A DNA stretch of 6,264 bases from Rhodospirillaceae bacterium (GTDB lineage Bacteria; Pseudomonadota; Alphaproteobacteria; DSM-16000; Inquilinaceae): assembly GCA_020425485.1 (NCBI GenBank), contig JAGQRL010000149.1:1-6264 (forward strand). The letters run 5' to 3'. Of this stretch, positions 1-5,629 are shown piece by piece. A program made the position numbers and the translations under genes. Under the pieces are notes generated by a model. That model worked only from the letters and a program-made list of their open reading frames with translations. It made no database searches and had not been told where the DNA came from. Position 1 is the first letter of the stretch; every line of letters starts with the position of its first letter.

Positions 1-2
1 CG

Positions 3-932
3 GTGGCGCTGGCGGCGGTGGTGGCGGAGGCGGTGCGCCGGCTGGCGGCGGCGAGCGTCGACGATGGCGATGCCGATGCCGAAGCGCCCGCCCGCGAAGC
101 CCGGCTGCTGGTGGCCGCCGCCCTGGGGCTCGACCGGCTGGCATTGATTACCGAGCGCGATCGCCCGGTGGACGCCGCCGGCCGTACTGCCGTGGACCGC
201 CTGCTGGAACGCCGGGTGGCCGGCGAGCCGGTGTCACGCATCCTCGGGAAGCGGGAATTCTGGGGGCTCGACTTCGTGCTGGGTCCCGACACGCTGGATC
301 CGCGGCCAGACAGCGAGACGGTGGTCGAGGCGGCATTGGCGTGGACGGCGGCACGGGCCGATGCGCCGCTGAGGGTCGTCGACCTCGGCACCGGCAGCGG
401 TTGCCTGCTGCTGGCGATCCTGTCGGAACGGCCCAACGCCTACGGAATCGGGGTCGACCGGTCGCCCGGTGCCGTGCGAATCGCAGGCGAGAACGCGTTT
501 CGCTTGCAAATTGAGGCTCAGGCGGGTTTCTTTGTGGGCGACTGGGCAACGGCCCTGGCTGCCGGATCGGCAGACTTGGTGGTGGCCAACCCGCCCTATA
601 TCCGGCGCGATGCGCTGGCGGGGCTGGACTGGGCGGTGCGCGGGTACGACCCGTCAGCGGCGCTCGACGGTGGAACGGACGGTCTGGACGCATACCTGGA
701 TATTGTGGCAGACCTGCCGCGGCTCCTGCGTCCCGATGGGTGCGCCGTACTGGAGATCGGCCATGACCAGGCCGATGCCGTCGCGGAAATCGTTAATTCC
801 GCGGGTATGGCCGTGGCGTCCATCCAGCCCGATTTGGCGGGCCGAAACCGCGCTGTTGTGGTGCGCCACGGAAAAAAAGCTTGGTGGAAAGGGTCAAGCC
901 ACATTAGGGTCGGGTTTAGCGCTTCGGTTTAG
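3..932 (+). CDS. prmC: Peptide chain release factor N5-glutamine methyltransferase PrmC
   Basis: This SAM-dependent cytosolic enzyme methylates the glutamine of the GGQ motif in release factors RF1 and RF2, which improves translation termination. An N-terminal helical domain (about residues 1-90) ends in the family linker EPVSRILGKREFWGL (75-89), followed by DPRPDSE (99-105). SAM-binding motif I is VVDLGTGSGCLLLAIL (125-140), with acidic D151 after the next strand. The substrate-glutamine motif is NPPY (196-199). Family blocks PSAALDGGTDGLDAY (217-231), LEIGHDQADAV (250-260) and DLAGRNRAVVVR (277-288) follow. At 309 residues it is longer than E. coli PrmC (about 277), because of an acidic insert near 20-30 and a basic, Trp-containing tail of about 20 residues after the usual end. 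The start shown is a GTG at base 3, but an upstream start outside the window is equally possible. In alphaproteobacteria prfA usually precedes prmC and a DUF4167 gene follows; the second half of that order is seen here. Confidence 0.96.
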   Translation: MALAAVVAEAVRRLAAASVDDGDADAEAPAREARLLVAAALGLDRLALITERDRPVDAAGRTAVDRLLERRVAGEPVSRILGKREFWGLDFVLGPDTLDPRPDSETVVEAALAWTAARADAPLRVVDLGTGSGCLLLAILSERPNAYGIGVDRSPGAVRIAGENAFRLQIEAQAGFFVGDWATALAAGSADLVVANPPYIRRDALAGLDWAVRGYDPSAALDGGTDGLDAYLDIVADLPRLLRPDGCAVLEIGHDQADAVAEIVNSAGMAVASIQPDLAGRNRAVVVRHGKKAWWKGSSHIRVGFSASV

Positions 933-1054
933 AATAGGGGTGCCGCGGTCGCGCGAACGGGAAGAGTGCGATCGCTGAAAGATGCGGACAGCGGACCATC
1001 ACAGGCCATGCCCACAGGGCAAAAGAGCCGTCAGCCGCCGATCCGCAGCAAAAA

Positions 1055-1060
1055 TAAGAT
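1055..1060 (+). promoter_or_regulatory. Possible -10 element for the DUF4167 gene
   Basis: TAAGAT lies in the only AT-rich patch (AAAATAAGATTTGAC, 1051-1065) of the 225-base gap between prmC and the DUF4167 gene. It matches the sigma-70 -10 consensus at four of six positions. No good -35 hexamer is visible 16-18 bases upstream. If real, transcription would start near 1066-1068, just ahead of the first leader hairpin. This is inferred from base composition and position only. Confidence 0.2.
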
Positions 1061-1072
1061 TTGACGGGGAGT

Positions 1073-1121
1073 GTGCCGTGGCCCCGGCACCGGCTGAATG
1101 TGTGCCTGCCGAGCAGCAGGC
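1073..1121 (+). promoter_or_regulatory. Tandem hairpins in the 5' leader of the DUF4167 gene
   Basis: Two perfect stem-loops stand side by side. The first is GTGCCG (1073-1078) with CGGCAC (1085-1090), and the second is GCCTGC (1104-1109) with GCAGGC (1116-1121). Each has six base pairs and a six-base loop. GGCAC (1086-1090) can instead pair with GTGCC (1102-1106), which would break both stems, so two mutually exclusive folds are possible. The second stem ends 36 bases before the ATG at 1158. No U-tract follows either stem, so these are not classical terminators. Weaker stems lie upstream: CGCTG/CAGCG (973-977/989-993) and TGCCC/GGGCA (1009-1013/1017-1021). The pairings are read directly from the sequence; a regulatory role is inference. 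Confidence 0.35.
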
Positions 1122-1147
1122 GGGACGTGAATTGGAACGAAATTTAC

Positions 1148-1153
1148 GGTGAG
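1148..1153 (+). promoter_or_regulatory. Ribosome binding site for the DUF4167 gene
   Basis: GGTGAG sits four bases before ATG 1158. A GTG at 1149 is in frame but overlaps this site and has no ribosome binding site of its own. The site therefore favours the ATG, which also gives the usual family N-terminus MRQGQN. Confidence 0.5.
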
Positions 1154-1157
1154 TGTA

Positions 1158-1865
1158 ATGAGACAGGGCCAGAATCCGCGCCGGTCCCGCAATCGGAACA
1201 ACAACAATGGCGGGCACAACCGTCGTTCGAATTTGCCAAACCGGAATCAAACCTTCGACAGCAATGGTCCCGAGGTACGGATTCGCGGCAATGCCTATCA
1301 GGTCTACGAGAAATACCTCACGCTCGCGCGCGATGCGTATTCATCCGGGGACCGCGTGAAGTCTGAAAATTACTATCAGCACGCAGAACATTATCATCGC
1401 ATCATTACGGCCTATAACGAGGCCTACGCACAATCCCAGCAGAATGAAGCCAATGGCAGCCGCGCTGCCGATGGGCAGGATGGGGCGCCCCGGTCGGGCA
1501 ATGGCCGCGACCATGACGGCGGCGATGCCTATCTGGACGACGGCCGCCAGCCGGCGGGCCTCAGCAACGGCAACGGCGTCTCCGGCGACGATGCCAATGG
1601 AAGCACCATCGAGGTGCACAGCAGCCGCGACCCGCGCGACCAGGATCAGCCGATGGAAGCCTTCGGGCGCGATCCCCGCCAGGACGATGGCACGGCCGAA
1701 GCCGATATGGAACGCCAGCCGGCCCTGGAACTGGGCGGCTCCATGGATCAGCCGAACGATGGCGAGGAGCGGCCGCGCCGCCGCCGGGCCCCGCGCCCGC
1801 GCCGCACGCCGGCCGCCAACGGCGCCTCGGGCGATCTGCCGGCCGCCGAAGCCCCGGGCGAGTAG
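1158..1865 (+). CDS. DUF4167 domain-containing protein
   Basis: This is a 235-residue protein of a family found mainly in alphaproteobacteria and commonly encoded after prmC; its function is not established. Residues 1-33 are basic and very rich in Asn and Arg (MRQGQNPRRSRNRNNNN at the start). The conserved core follows: SNGPEVRIRGNAYQVYEKYL (35-54), then about 36 residues containing a helical QHAEHYHRIITAYNE segment (74-88). The rest, about 95-235, looks disordered: it is rich in Gly, Asp, Asn and Gln, with a late basic cluster RPRRRRAPRPRR (205-216) and an Ala-rich end. The basic ends suggest nucleic-acid binding, which is inference. The ATG at 1158 is preferred over an in-frame GTG at 1149 because it matches the family N-terminus and follows GGTGAG. 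The first 270 bases use more AT-ending codons than the rest of the window. Confidence 0.93.
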   Translation: MRQGQNPRRSRNRNNNNGGHNRRSNLPNRNQTFDSNGPEVRIRGNAYQVYEKYLTLARDAYSSGDRVKSENYYQHAEHYHRIITAYNEAYAQSQQNEANGSRAADGQDGAPRSGNGRDHDGGDAYLDDGRQPAGLSNGNGVSGDDANGSTIEVHSSRDPRDQDQPMEAFGRDPRQDDGTAEADMERQPALELGGSMDQPNDGEERPRRRRAPRPRRTPAANGASGDLPAAEAPGE

Positions 1866-1885
1866 GCGGATCGACGAGCAGGGGT

Positions 1886-1905
1886 GCCGCGGCCCCCGCC
1901 GCGGC
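1886..1905. terminator. GC hairpin between convergent genes
   Basis: GCCGCGGC (1886-1893), loop CCCC, GCCGCGGC (1898-1905) forms a perfect eight-base-pair stem in the 45-base gap between the stop codons of the DUF4167 gene and the convergent phospholipase gene. GGT (1883-1885) and ACC (1908-1910) could add three pairs across a two-base bulge. It reads equally well on both strands, but neither strand has a T-run right after it; the nearest on + is TTTTT at 1920-1924. It probably acts as a shared transcript end or 3' stabiliser. Confidence 0.5.
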
Positions 1906-1910
1906 CCACC

Positions 1911-3728
1911 TCAGGCCAGCTTTTTGTCCGCCAGGCAGGCGTCGATGGCGCTGCGGATCTTGTCCATCGCCCGGCTTTCCATGGCCTCTTCAAGGGGTTC
2001 CAGATAGCCGGCCTTGATGTACCACCACGCCGCTGAGAACACGCCGCCGCCCTTGCCGCCTTCCAGCGGCAGCAGATCGGCCAGCCGTTCGATGCGCCGG
2101 CGCATGGCCCGCTCCGTGCGGTCGCGGTCGGCGATGCCGCCCTGGGGCCAGTCGGGCATTTCCGGCTCGGCCGCCGCGGTGCCCACCAGCGGCACGATGG
2201 GCAGGAAATCCCGGCCCTTGTGCGTCACCGCGTGTGTCGCCCTCTCTGCCTTCAGGCTTGCCGCCTTCCAGCCCGTGAACACCGCGTTTTCGGCGTCCAG
2301 CAGGAACTCGGTCTTGAGGAACAGCCACGCATTGTGCCGGCCCAGCCGGAAATCGTGGTGCCGGTAGCGCCGATCCAGGAAGCCGAGAAAGCCCGATAGC
2401 CCCGCACCGGCGATGGCCTGATGGCCGATCGTCACCGGGTCGCCGGTGTTCGGCCAGGGGCGGCTCGGCAGCACCATGAAGCGGCTGTAGATGTCCGCGT
2501 CGCCGGCAAGCTGCAGGGCGGCGGTGGAGAACAGGGCCTGGCGCCGCATCGCCGGAACCAGAGCCGCCAGGATGTCGGCGGCTTGGGCGCCGGTGTTGCG
2601 GTCCGGCGGCGGACCGGCCGGCATGCTCTGCGGCGAGAACAGCGGCGCCACCAGTACCACCGCGCGGTTGGCGTCCAGCGCGGTGCGCGGGTTGCGGCCG
2701 AGCACGCCGGCGAGCGTGGTGCGCGCCAGCTCCACCGGCTCGGTGTTCGCCACGCCGCCGTCGACGGCCACGTAGGCATAGGTCTGCGCCGGGTTGGTGA
2801 ACCGGCCCTGCGCCAGCACCTCGCCGTCGAGATCGAGCGGCGCGAAGATGTCCCGGTAGATGACGCCCGTGCCGTCGGGTGCCGTTTCTTCCCGTGTGTT
2901 GCGCTGGCCGCGATAGAGATAGTGCCTGAGCGGCCGCGCGATCGTCCTGGCCCTCAGGGCCACCGGGAAGGCGGCACTGCCCAGTGCTGCCTCGCCGAAC
3001 GTGCGGCAATAGGGCGTCGTCGCCGGGTCGATCGCGAGCGCATCCGGCCTGGCCTTGGCGCCGCCGTCGGGGCGGAGCAGCTGGAAGCGCACATGGTCGG
3101 CATGGTCCATGAAGCTCTGGTGGCGCGCCCGGCCGCCGATCTCGGCGTAGGGGACGCGGTAGGGAATGCCGCGCAGGTTGAATTCAGTGAAGATGATGTC
3201 CAGCGGGTCGCCCACCCAGTCGCGCGGCGCGAAGCTTTCCTCCCCGGGCATGTAGGCCAGATTGGCTGCCGCCAGCCGGTCGATGCCGCCGGTGTTGAGC
3301 AGGCTGGCGACGCCGGCGAAATCCTCCACCTCGTCGAGGTCCGCCATCTCCAGGAGGGTGCCGATGTCGATCCTGTTGACCCAGGTGTCGTAGAAGATGT
3401 TCTGCCGGCCGGCCTTCTCTGTGCCGCCGTGGGCCATGGGCTGGAACCGGCGATAGAGCGCACGGCCGGCTTGCGCGGCAACGATGGCGCCGCCGGACGT
3501 GCCGGAGATCACCCGCAGTTTCACCCTGTGCGGCTGCTGCCCGCCGCCGAGGCCGTGGCGCTGGTATTCGTCGAGCGCTTCGATCAGGAAGTCAATGAAA
3601 CCGGCGGTGTAGGCCCCGGCGGACACGGTTCCGGCCAGGGCCAGGCCGAGCTCGAAGGTGTTGGGCTCCACCGGGTCGGTCTTGTCCCGGTTGACGTCGT
3701 GGAAGTCCGCAGGGATCTCAAACCCCAT
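1911..3728 (-). CDS. Patatin-like phospholipase family protein
   Basis: This 605-residue predicted lipid acyl hydrolase uses the Ser-Asp dyad of the patatin fold. The nucleophile elbow is GTSGG (76-80), with Ser78 as the likely catalytic serine, on a VISGTSGGAIVAA strand-helix. The dyad Asp323 lies in VDGGVANTEP (322-331). FGEAALGSAAFP (244-255) fits the helix patatins place between the two. The usual glycine-rich oxyanion motif (GGGxxG) is replaced by LALAGTVSAGAYTAG (29-43). Residues 441-477, rich in aromatic residues and Arg, look like a conserved C-terminal block of this long subfamily. I see no signal peptide and no clear membrane segment, so it is probably cytosolic or membrane-associated. 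The ATG at 3728 has only a weak GGGG upstream. The gene converges on the DUF4167 gene and is separated by 319 bases from the ABC gene on the same strand, so it probably has its own promoter. Substrate unknown. Confidence 0.9.
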   Translation of the reverse strand: MGFEIPADFHDVNRDKTDPVEPNTFELGLALAGTVSAGAYTAGFIDFLIEALDEYQRHGLGGGQQPHRVKLRVISGTSGGAIVAAQAGRALYRRFQPMAHGGTEKAGRQNIFYDTWVNRIDIGTLLEMADLDEVEDFAGVASLLNTGGIDRLAAANLAYMPGEESFAPRDWVGDPLDIIFTEFNLRGIPYRVPYAEIGGRARHQSFMDHADHVRFQLLRPDGGAKARPDALAIDPATTPYCRTFGEAALGSAAFPVALRARTIARPLRHYLYRGQRNTREETAPDGTGVIYRDIFAPLDLDGEVLAQGRFTNPAQTYAYVAVDGGVANTEPVELARTTLAGVLGRNPRTALDANRAVVLVAPLFSPQSMPAGPPPDRNTGAQAADILAALVPAMRRQALFSTAALQLAGDADIYSRFMVLPSRPWPNTGDPVTIGHQAIAGAGLSGFLGFLDRRYRHHDFRLGRHNAWLFLKTEFLLDAENAVFTGWKAASLKAERATHAVTHKGRDFLPIVPLVGTAAAEPEMPDWPQGGIADRDRTERAMRRRIERLADLLPLEGGKGGGVFSAAWWYIKAGYLEPLEEAMESRAMDKIRSAIDACLADKKLA

Positions 3729-3826
3729 TGCGGCCCCGCCGGCGGCGAACGCGATCGGGTGCGCCCGCGGTCAAGGAGTGCAGGGAGGCGAGGGGCATCG
3801 AATAAATGCGAATAACTACAAAATAC

Positions 3827-3843
3827 GCATCTGATTGAGATGC
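3827..3843. promoter_or_regulatory. Operator-like palindrome upstream of the phospholipase gene
   Basis: GCATCT (3827-3832), GATTG, AGATGC (3838-3843) is a perfect 6-5-6 inverted repeat. It lies about 100-116 bases upstream of the ATG at 3728, at the edge of the AT-rich island. A second inverted pair, ATGCG (3806-3810) and CGCAT (3826-3830), overlaps its left arm. The size and spacing suit a dimeric DNA-binding regulator, but I cannot name one. Confidence 0.3.
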
Positions 3844-3929
3844 TCCTGCCACGCTCCACCCCCCAAACGGCGCATGACGGCTCGCCGCGTCCGGCAACTG
3901 GTTTAGTGGGGGCGTTTATCTACCCATGG

Positions 3930-3946
3930 GCGCTTAGGGCAAGCGC
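3930..3946. other. Intergenic stem-loop
   Basis: GCGCTT (3930-3935), loop AGGGC, AAGCGC (3941-3946) is a perfect six-base-pair stem. It adjoins the short palindrome CCCATGGG (3923-3930). There is no T-run on either side. It may help end or protect the ABC ATPase transcript; nothing more can be said. Confidence 0.3.
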
Positions 3947-3957
3947 GGTGTCGCATT

Positions 3958-3983
3958 TGCCGCCGGAGCCCGGCGCCGCGGCA
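3958..3983. other. GC-rich intergenic stem-loop
   Basis: TGCC (3958-3961) pairs with GGCA (3980-3983), and GCCGG (3962-3966) with CCGGC (3970-3974) around a three-base loop. Five bases (3975-3979) are bulged. TGCCGC/GCGGCA is an alternative outer stem. It lies about 65-90 bases past the stop codon of the ABC ATPase gene on the minus strand. Confidence 0.3.
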
Positions 3984-4019
3984 TGCTGCAACGCGGTATG
4001 ATCGGCCGCGCTGCCACGT

Positions 4020-4045
4020 TTCGGACCGGTGGAGGAGGGGCCGAA
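4020..4045 (-). terminator. Terminator-like hairpin after the ABC ATPase gene
   Basis: Read on the minus strand, TTCGGCC begins three bases after the TAG stop of the ABC gene and pairs with GG-CCGAA across an 11-base loop, with one bulged base. No T-run follows, so termination would not be classically intrinsic. Its position right after the stop suggests a transcript-end role. Confidence 0.3.
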
Positions 4046-4047
4046 CC

Positions 4048-5052
4048 CTACCCGCTGCGGCGGGTGAGCTGCAGGAAGATGTCCTCCAGATCCGCTTCCT
4101 CGGTGGAAAGGTCGCGGATGGCCACCCCTTCGGCGCTGAGGGCAGACAGCAGGTCGCCCAGCCGGGTGATGCTGGGCTGGTAGCGCACGCACAGGGTCTC
4201 GGGGTCCACCAGCTCCAGGTGGAACCCGGCCGGGCACTGCGGCGGGCGTTCCAGCGGGGCCGCCAGGTAGATGGTCAGCGACTTGCTGTCGAGCCGGCGC
4301 AGCAGGTTGCGCGTGGTGTCGTTGGCCACCACCTCGCCGTGGTTGATGATGGCGATGCGGTCGCACAGCTCCTGGGCTTCTTCCAGGTAGTGGGTGGTCA
4401 GCAGCACCGTGGTGCCGGCGGCGTTGAGCGCCCGCACCTGGGCCCAGAGCTGCTGGCGCAGTTCCACGTCGACGCCGGCGGTGGGCTCGTCCAGCACCAG
4501 CACCGGCGGGGAATGCACCATGGCCTTGGCCACCATCAGCCGCCGCCGCATGCCGCCGGACAGCGTGCGCGCGTAAGCACCCGCCTTGTCGGCCAGGCCG
4601 ACGGCATCGAGCAGCTCCATGGTGATGCGCTCGCGCTTGGGCACACCGTAGAGCCCGGCCTGCAGGTCGAGCATCTCGAACGGCGTGAAGAAGGGGTCGA
4701 TGTTGATTTCCTGGGGCACCACGCCGATGGCGGCGCGCGCCTGGCGCGGTGCGGAACCGATGTCGTAGCCCCACACGGCCGCCGTGCCGCCGGTCTTCAG
4801 CACCAGGCCGGCCAGGATGTTGATGAGCGTGGACTTGCCCGCCCCGTTGGGCCCCAGCAGGCCGAACAGGCAGCCGCGCGGGATGTCCAGGTCGATCGCC
4901 TTCAGCGCCCGCTTGGCCGGTGCCTTGCCCTGGGCGCGATAGGTCTTGTCGAGCCCGGCGACGGCGACCGCCAGGTCGGGCGGAGCCGCCTGTCGGCGGG
5001 CGTCCGGCTGCTCGGCGGCCGCGTCGGCGGCCGGCCCGGTACGGGTATCCAT
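4048..5052 (-). CDS. ABC transporter ATP-binding protein, YadG type (ABC-2 exporter)
   Basis: This 334-residue cytoplasmic ATPase would power an ABC-2 type exporter. All nucleotide-binding motifs are present: Walker A GPNGAGKS (67-74), Q-loop Gln114 in VVPQE, signature LSGGM (164-168), Walker B LVLDEP (185-190) with catalytic Glu189, D-loop AGVD (192-195) and switch His221 in TTHYLEEA. The block QEINIDPFFTPFEML (114-128) and the LCDRIAIINHGEVVAN segment (229-244) resemble E. coli YadG. A C-terminal domain (about 255-334) ends in EEADLEDIFLQL, typical of this group. The N-terminal 25 residues are low in complexity and rich in Ala. The ATG at 5052 is chosen because GGAGAG precedes it; an in-frame ATG at 5124 would add 24 unlike residues. 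Its usual permease partner (YadH type) is not next to it: the downstream gene is a phospholipase and the upstream gene diverges. The substrate cannot be told. Confidence 0.94.
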   Translation of the reverse strand: MDTRTGPAADAAAEQPDARRQAAPPDLAVAVAGLDKTYRAQGKAPAKRALKAIDLDIPRGCLFGLLGPNGAGKSTLINILAGLVLKTGGTAAVWGYDIGSAPRQARAAIGVVPQEINIDPFFTPFEMLDLQAGLYGVPKRERITMELLDAVGLADKAGAYARTLSGGMRRRLMVAKAMVHSPPVLVLDEPTAGVDVELRQQLWAQVRALNAAGTTVLLTTHYLEEAQELCDRIAIINHGEVVANDTTRNLLRRLDSKSLTIYLAAPLERPPQCPAGFHLELVDPETLCVRYQPSITRLGDLLSALSAEGVAIRDLSTEEADLEDIFLQLTRRSG

Positions 5053-5059
5053 GCGCACT

Positions 5060-5065
5060 CTCTCC
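5060..5065 (-). promoter_or_regulatory. Ribosome binding site of the ABC ATPase gene
   Basis: On the minus strand GGAGAG (within GGGAGAGAG) lies seven bases before the ATG at 5052. This decides the start in favour of 5052 over the in-frame ATG at 5124. Confidence 0.6.
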
Positions 5066-5130
5066 CAAGGCGGGGCGGATCTGCGGCCCGAAAAACTGCC
5101 GCGGGGCCACTCCGCCGACCACAAGGTATA

Positions 5131-5158
5131 TTGCCTGATCGCGCGACGTGGCTATGGT
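5131..5158 (+). promoter_or_regulatory. Possible sigma-70 promoter of the zinc-finger gene
   Basis: TTGCCT (5131-5136) and TATGGT (5153-5158) are 16 bases apart and match the -35 and -10 consensus partly (TTG, and four of six). Transcription would begin near 5165, leaving a leader of about 85 bases before ATG 5249. The 196-base gap must also hold the promoter of the divergent ABC gene, for which I see no clear hexamer pair. Confidence 0.3.
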
Positions 5159-5248
5159 TCGGCCACACACGATCGGTCCGGGGTCGTGGCGGCGCTTCAG
5201 CCGCCGCCGCCCGCGGACTGCTGCCAACCCAGGTGCGGAGCCCCAATC

Positions 5249-5467
5249 ATGGCAATCGACCCTCCCGAAATCACCATTGTCGACGACGATGTGGAGACGG
5301 TCGGATGCGACGGTGGCGGGGGGGCGCTCGGCCACCCCATGACCTACTACAGCTTCGGCACCCACGACTATGTGGAATGCAGCTACTGCGACCGTAGGTT
5401 CGTCAAGCGCAGGGCAGCCGCGACGGCGGCGGCCGGCAGCGTGGCGAAAACCGGTACCGCTGCCTAG
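5249..5467 (+). CDS. CHCC zinc-finger protein, NDUFS6-like
   Basis: This 72-residue protein belongs to the zinc-finger family (zf-CHCC) shared with mitochondrial complex I subunit NDUFS6. The four expected zinc ligands are all present: Cys20 in VGCDGGGG, His29 in LGHP, and Cys44 and Cys47 in VECSYCDRRFV. The spacing C-x8-H-x14-C-x2-C and the surrounding GGGGALGHP and YCDRRF blocks are characteristic. By homology it would bind one zinc ion and associate with NADH:ubiquinone oxidoreductase; that role is inferred. The tail (53-72) is a low-complexity Ala/Thr/Gly run with two Arg, probably disordered. ATG 5249 is chosen because GGAG (5237-5240) lies eight bases upstream and because the reading frame upstream has no family resemblance. 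It is divergent from the ABC ATPase gene and is followed at once by a large stem-loop. No complex I genes lie nearby. Confidence 0.9.
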   Translation: MAIDPPEITIVDDDVETVGCDGGGGALGHPMTYYSFGTHDYVECSYCDRRFVKRRAAATAAAGSVAKTGTAA

Positions 5468-5468
5468 T

Positions 5469-5535
5469 GGATCGAATTTGACGTTTGCGTCCCACCGGCC
5501 GCACGGCCCGCTGCAAACGTCAGACTCAATGATCC
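5469..5535 (+). terminator. Large stem-loop directly after the zinc-finger gene
   Basis: TGACGTTTGC (5479-5488) and GCAAACGTCA (5513-5522) form a perfect ten-base-pair stem. TT/GA adds a G-U and an A-U pair, taking it to 5477 and 5524, and GGATC/GATCC (5469-5473/5531-5535) adds five pairs beyond an internal loop. The 24-base top contains GGCC-GCAC-GGCC (5497-5508). It begins two bases after the stop codon, so a role as terminator or 3' stabiliser of that mRNA is likely. There is no T-run, and the stem is longer than most terminators, so a structured RNA or repeat element remains possible. Confidence 0.4.
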
Positions 5536-5538
5536 GCT

Positions 5539-5554
5539 GGAAGCCATAACTTCC
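5539..5554 (+). other. Small stem-loop between two large ones
   Basis: GGAAG (5539-5543), loop CCATAA, CTTCC (5550-5554) is a perfect five-base-pair stem. Base 5554 is also the first base of the next long inverted repeat, so the two stems compete at that base only. Its meaning is unknown. Confidence 0.3.
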
Positions 5555-5628
5555 TGGTGGTCCGTGTGACCCCGACATTGCTCCCGGCGGATCGGCACGG
5601 GATGCAAATGGCGGAGTCGGACCACCAG
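5554..5628. other. Long nested stem-loop upstream of the NadQ-like gene
   Basis: CTGGTGGTCCG (5554-5564) and CGGACCACCAG (5618-5628) are perfect 11-base inverted repeats. Inside, CATTGC (5576-5581) pairs with GCAAATG (5604-5610) with one bulged A, and TCCCG (5582-5586) pairs with CGGGA (5598-5602) around an 11-base loop. The whole makes one extended arm of about 75 bases with internal loops. This nesting is characteristic of a structured RNA or a palindromic repeat element rather than chance, but I recognise no known family. It ends 107 bases before the start codon of the NadQ-like gene and could belong to its leader. Confidence 0.4.
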
Positions 5629-5629
5629 C

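Larger units (their letters stand above)
3729..4047. other. Gene-free region between the ABC ATPase and phospholipase genes
   Basis: I find no convincing gene in these 319 bases on either strand. The part next to the phospholipase start (3798-3840) is an AT-rich island, unusual for this window. It carries CGAATAA twice, at 3799-3805 and 3809-3815, exactly ten bases (about one helical turn) apart, and a palindrome at 3827-3843; it is the likely promoter region of the phospholipase gene. The middle can form a loose fold, CCCCC/GGGGG plus AAAC/GTTT (3859-3912), around GGCG/CGCC (3869-3872/3883-3886). The part next to the ABC stop holds several hairpins. No tRNA or T-run terminator is visible. 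Confidence 0.6.

Noticed and set aside
1061..1089. Promoter with TTGACG as -35 before the DUF4167 gene
   Set aside because: At 17 bases spacing the -10 position reads CCGGCA, which lies inside the first leader hairpin and does not resemble a -10 element.
1444..2007. Second open frame over the 3' half of the DUF4167 gene
   Set aside because: It overlaps the disordered tail of a clear gene in another frame, is made almost only of Ala, Arg, Pro and Met, and runs past the convergent gene boundary.
2421..3815. Open frame of 464 codons on the plus strand opposite the phospholipase gene
   Set aside because: It is antisense to a clear patatin-like gene, has low-complexity composition and no recognisable motif.
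3859..3912. tRNA or small RNA in the gap before the phospholipase gene
   Set aside because: The fold is loose, and there is no T-loop consensus, anticodon arm or clear promoter and terminator pair.
4219..5397. Open frame of 392 codons on the plus strand opposite the ABC ATPase gene
   Set aside because: It mirrors the ATPase coding frame and crosses into the zinc-finger gene in the wrong frame.
5469..5535. Integron attC site
   Set aside because: The length and palindrome are suggestive, but the ends do not carry the RYYYAAC and GTTRRRY boxes in the required order, and there is no integrase or cassette array.
5469..5628. Insertion sequence or MITE spanning the whole hairpin cluster
   Set aside because: The outer ends are not inverted repeats of each other, no target-site duplication is visible and there is no transposase. 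Each hairpin is self-contained.
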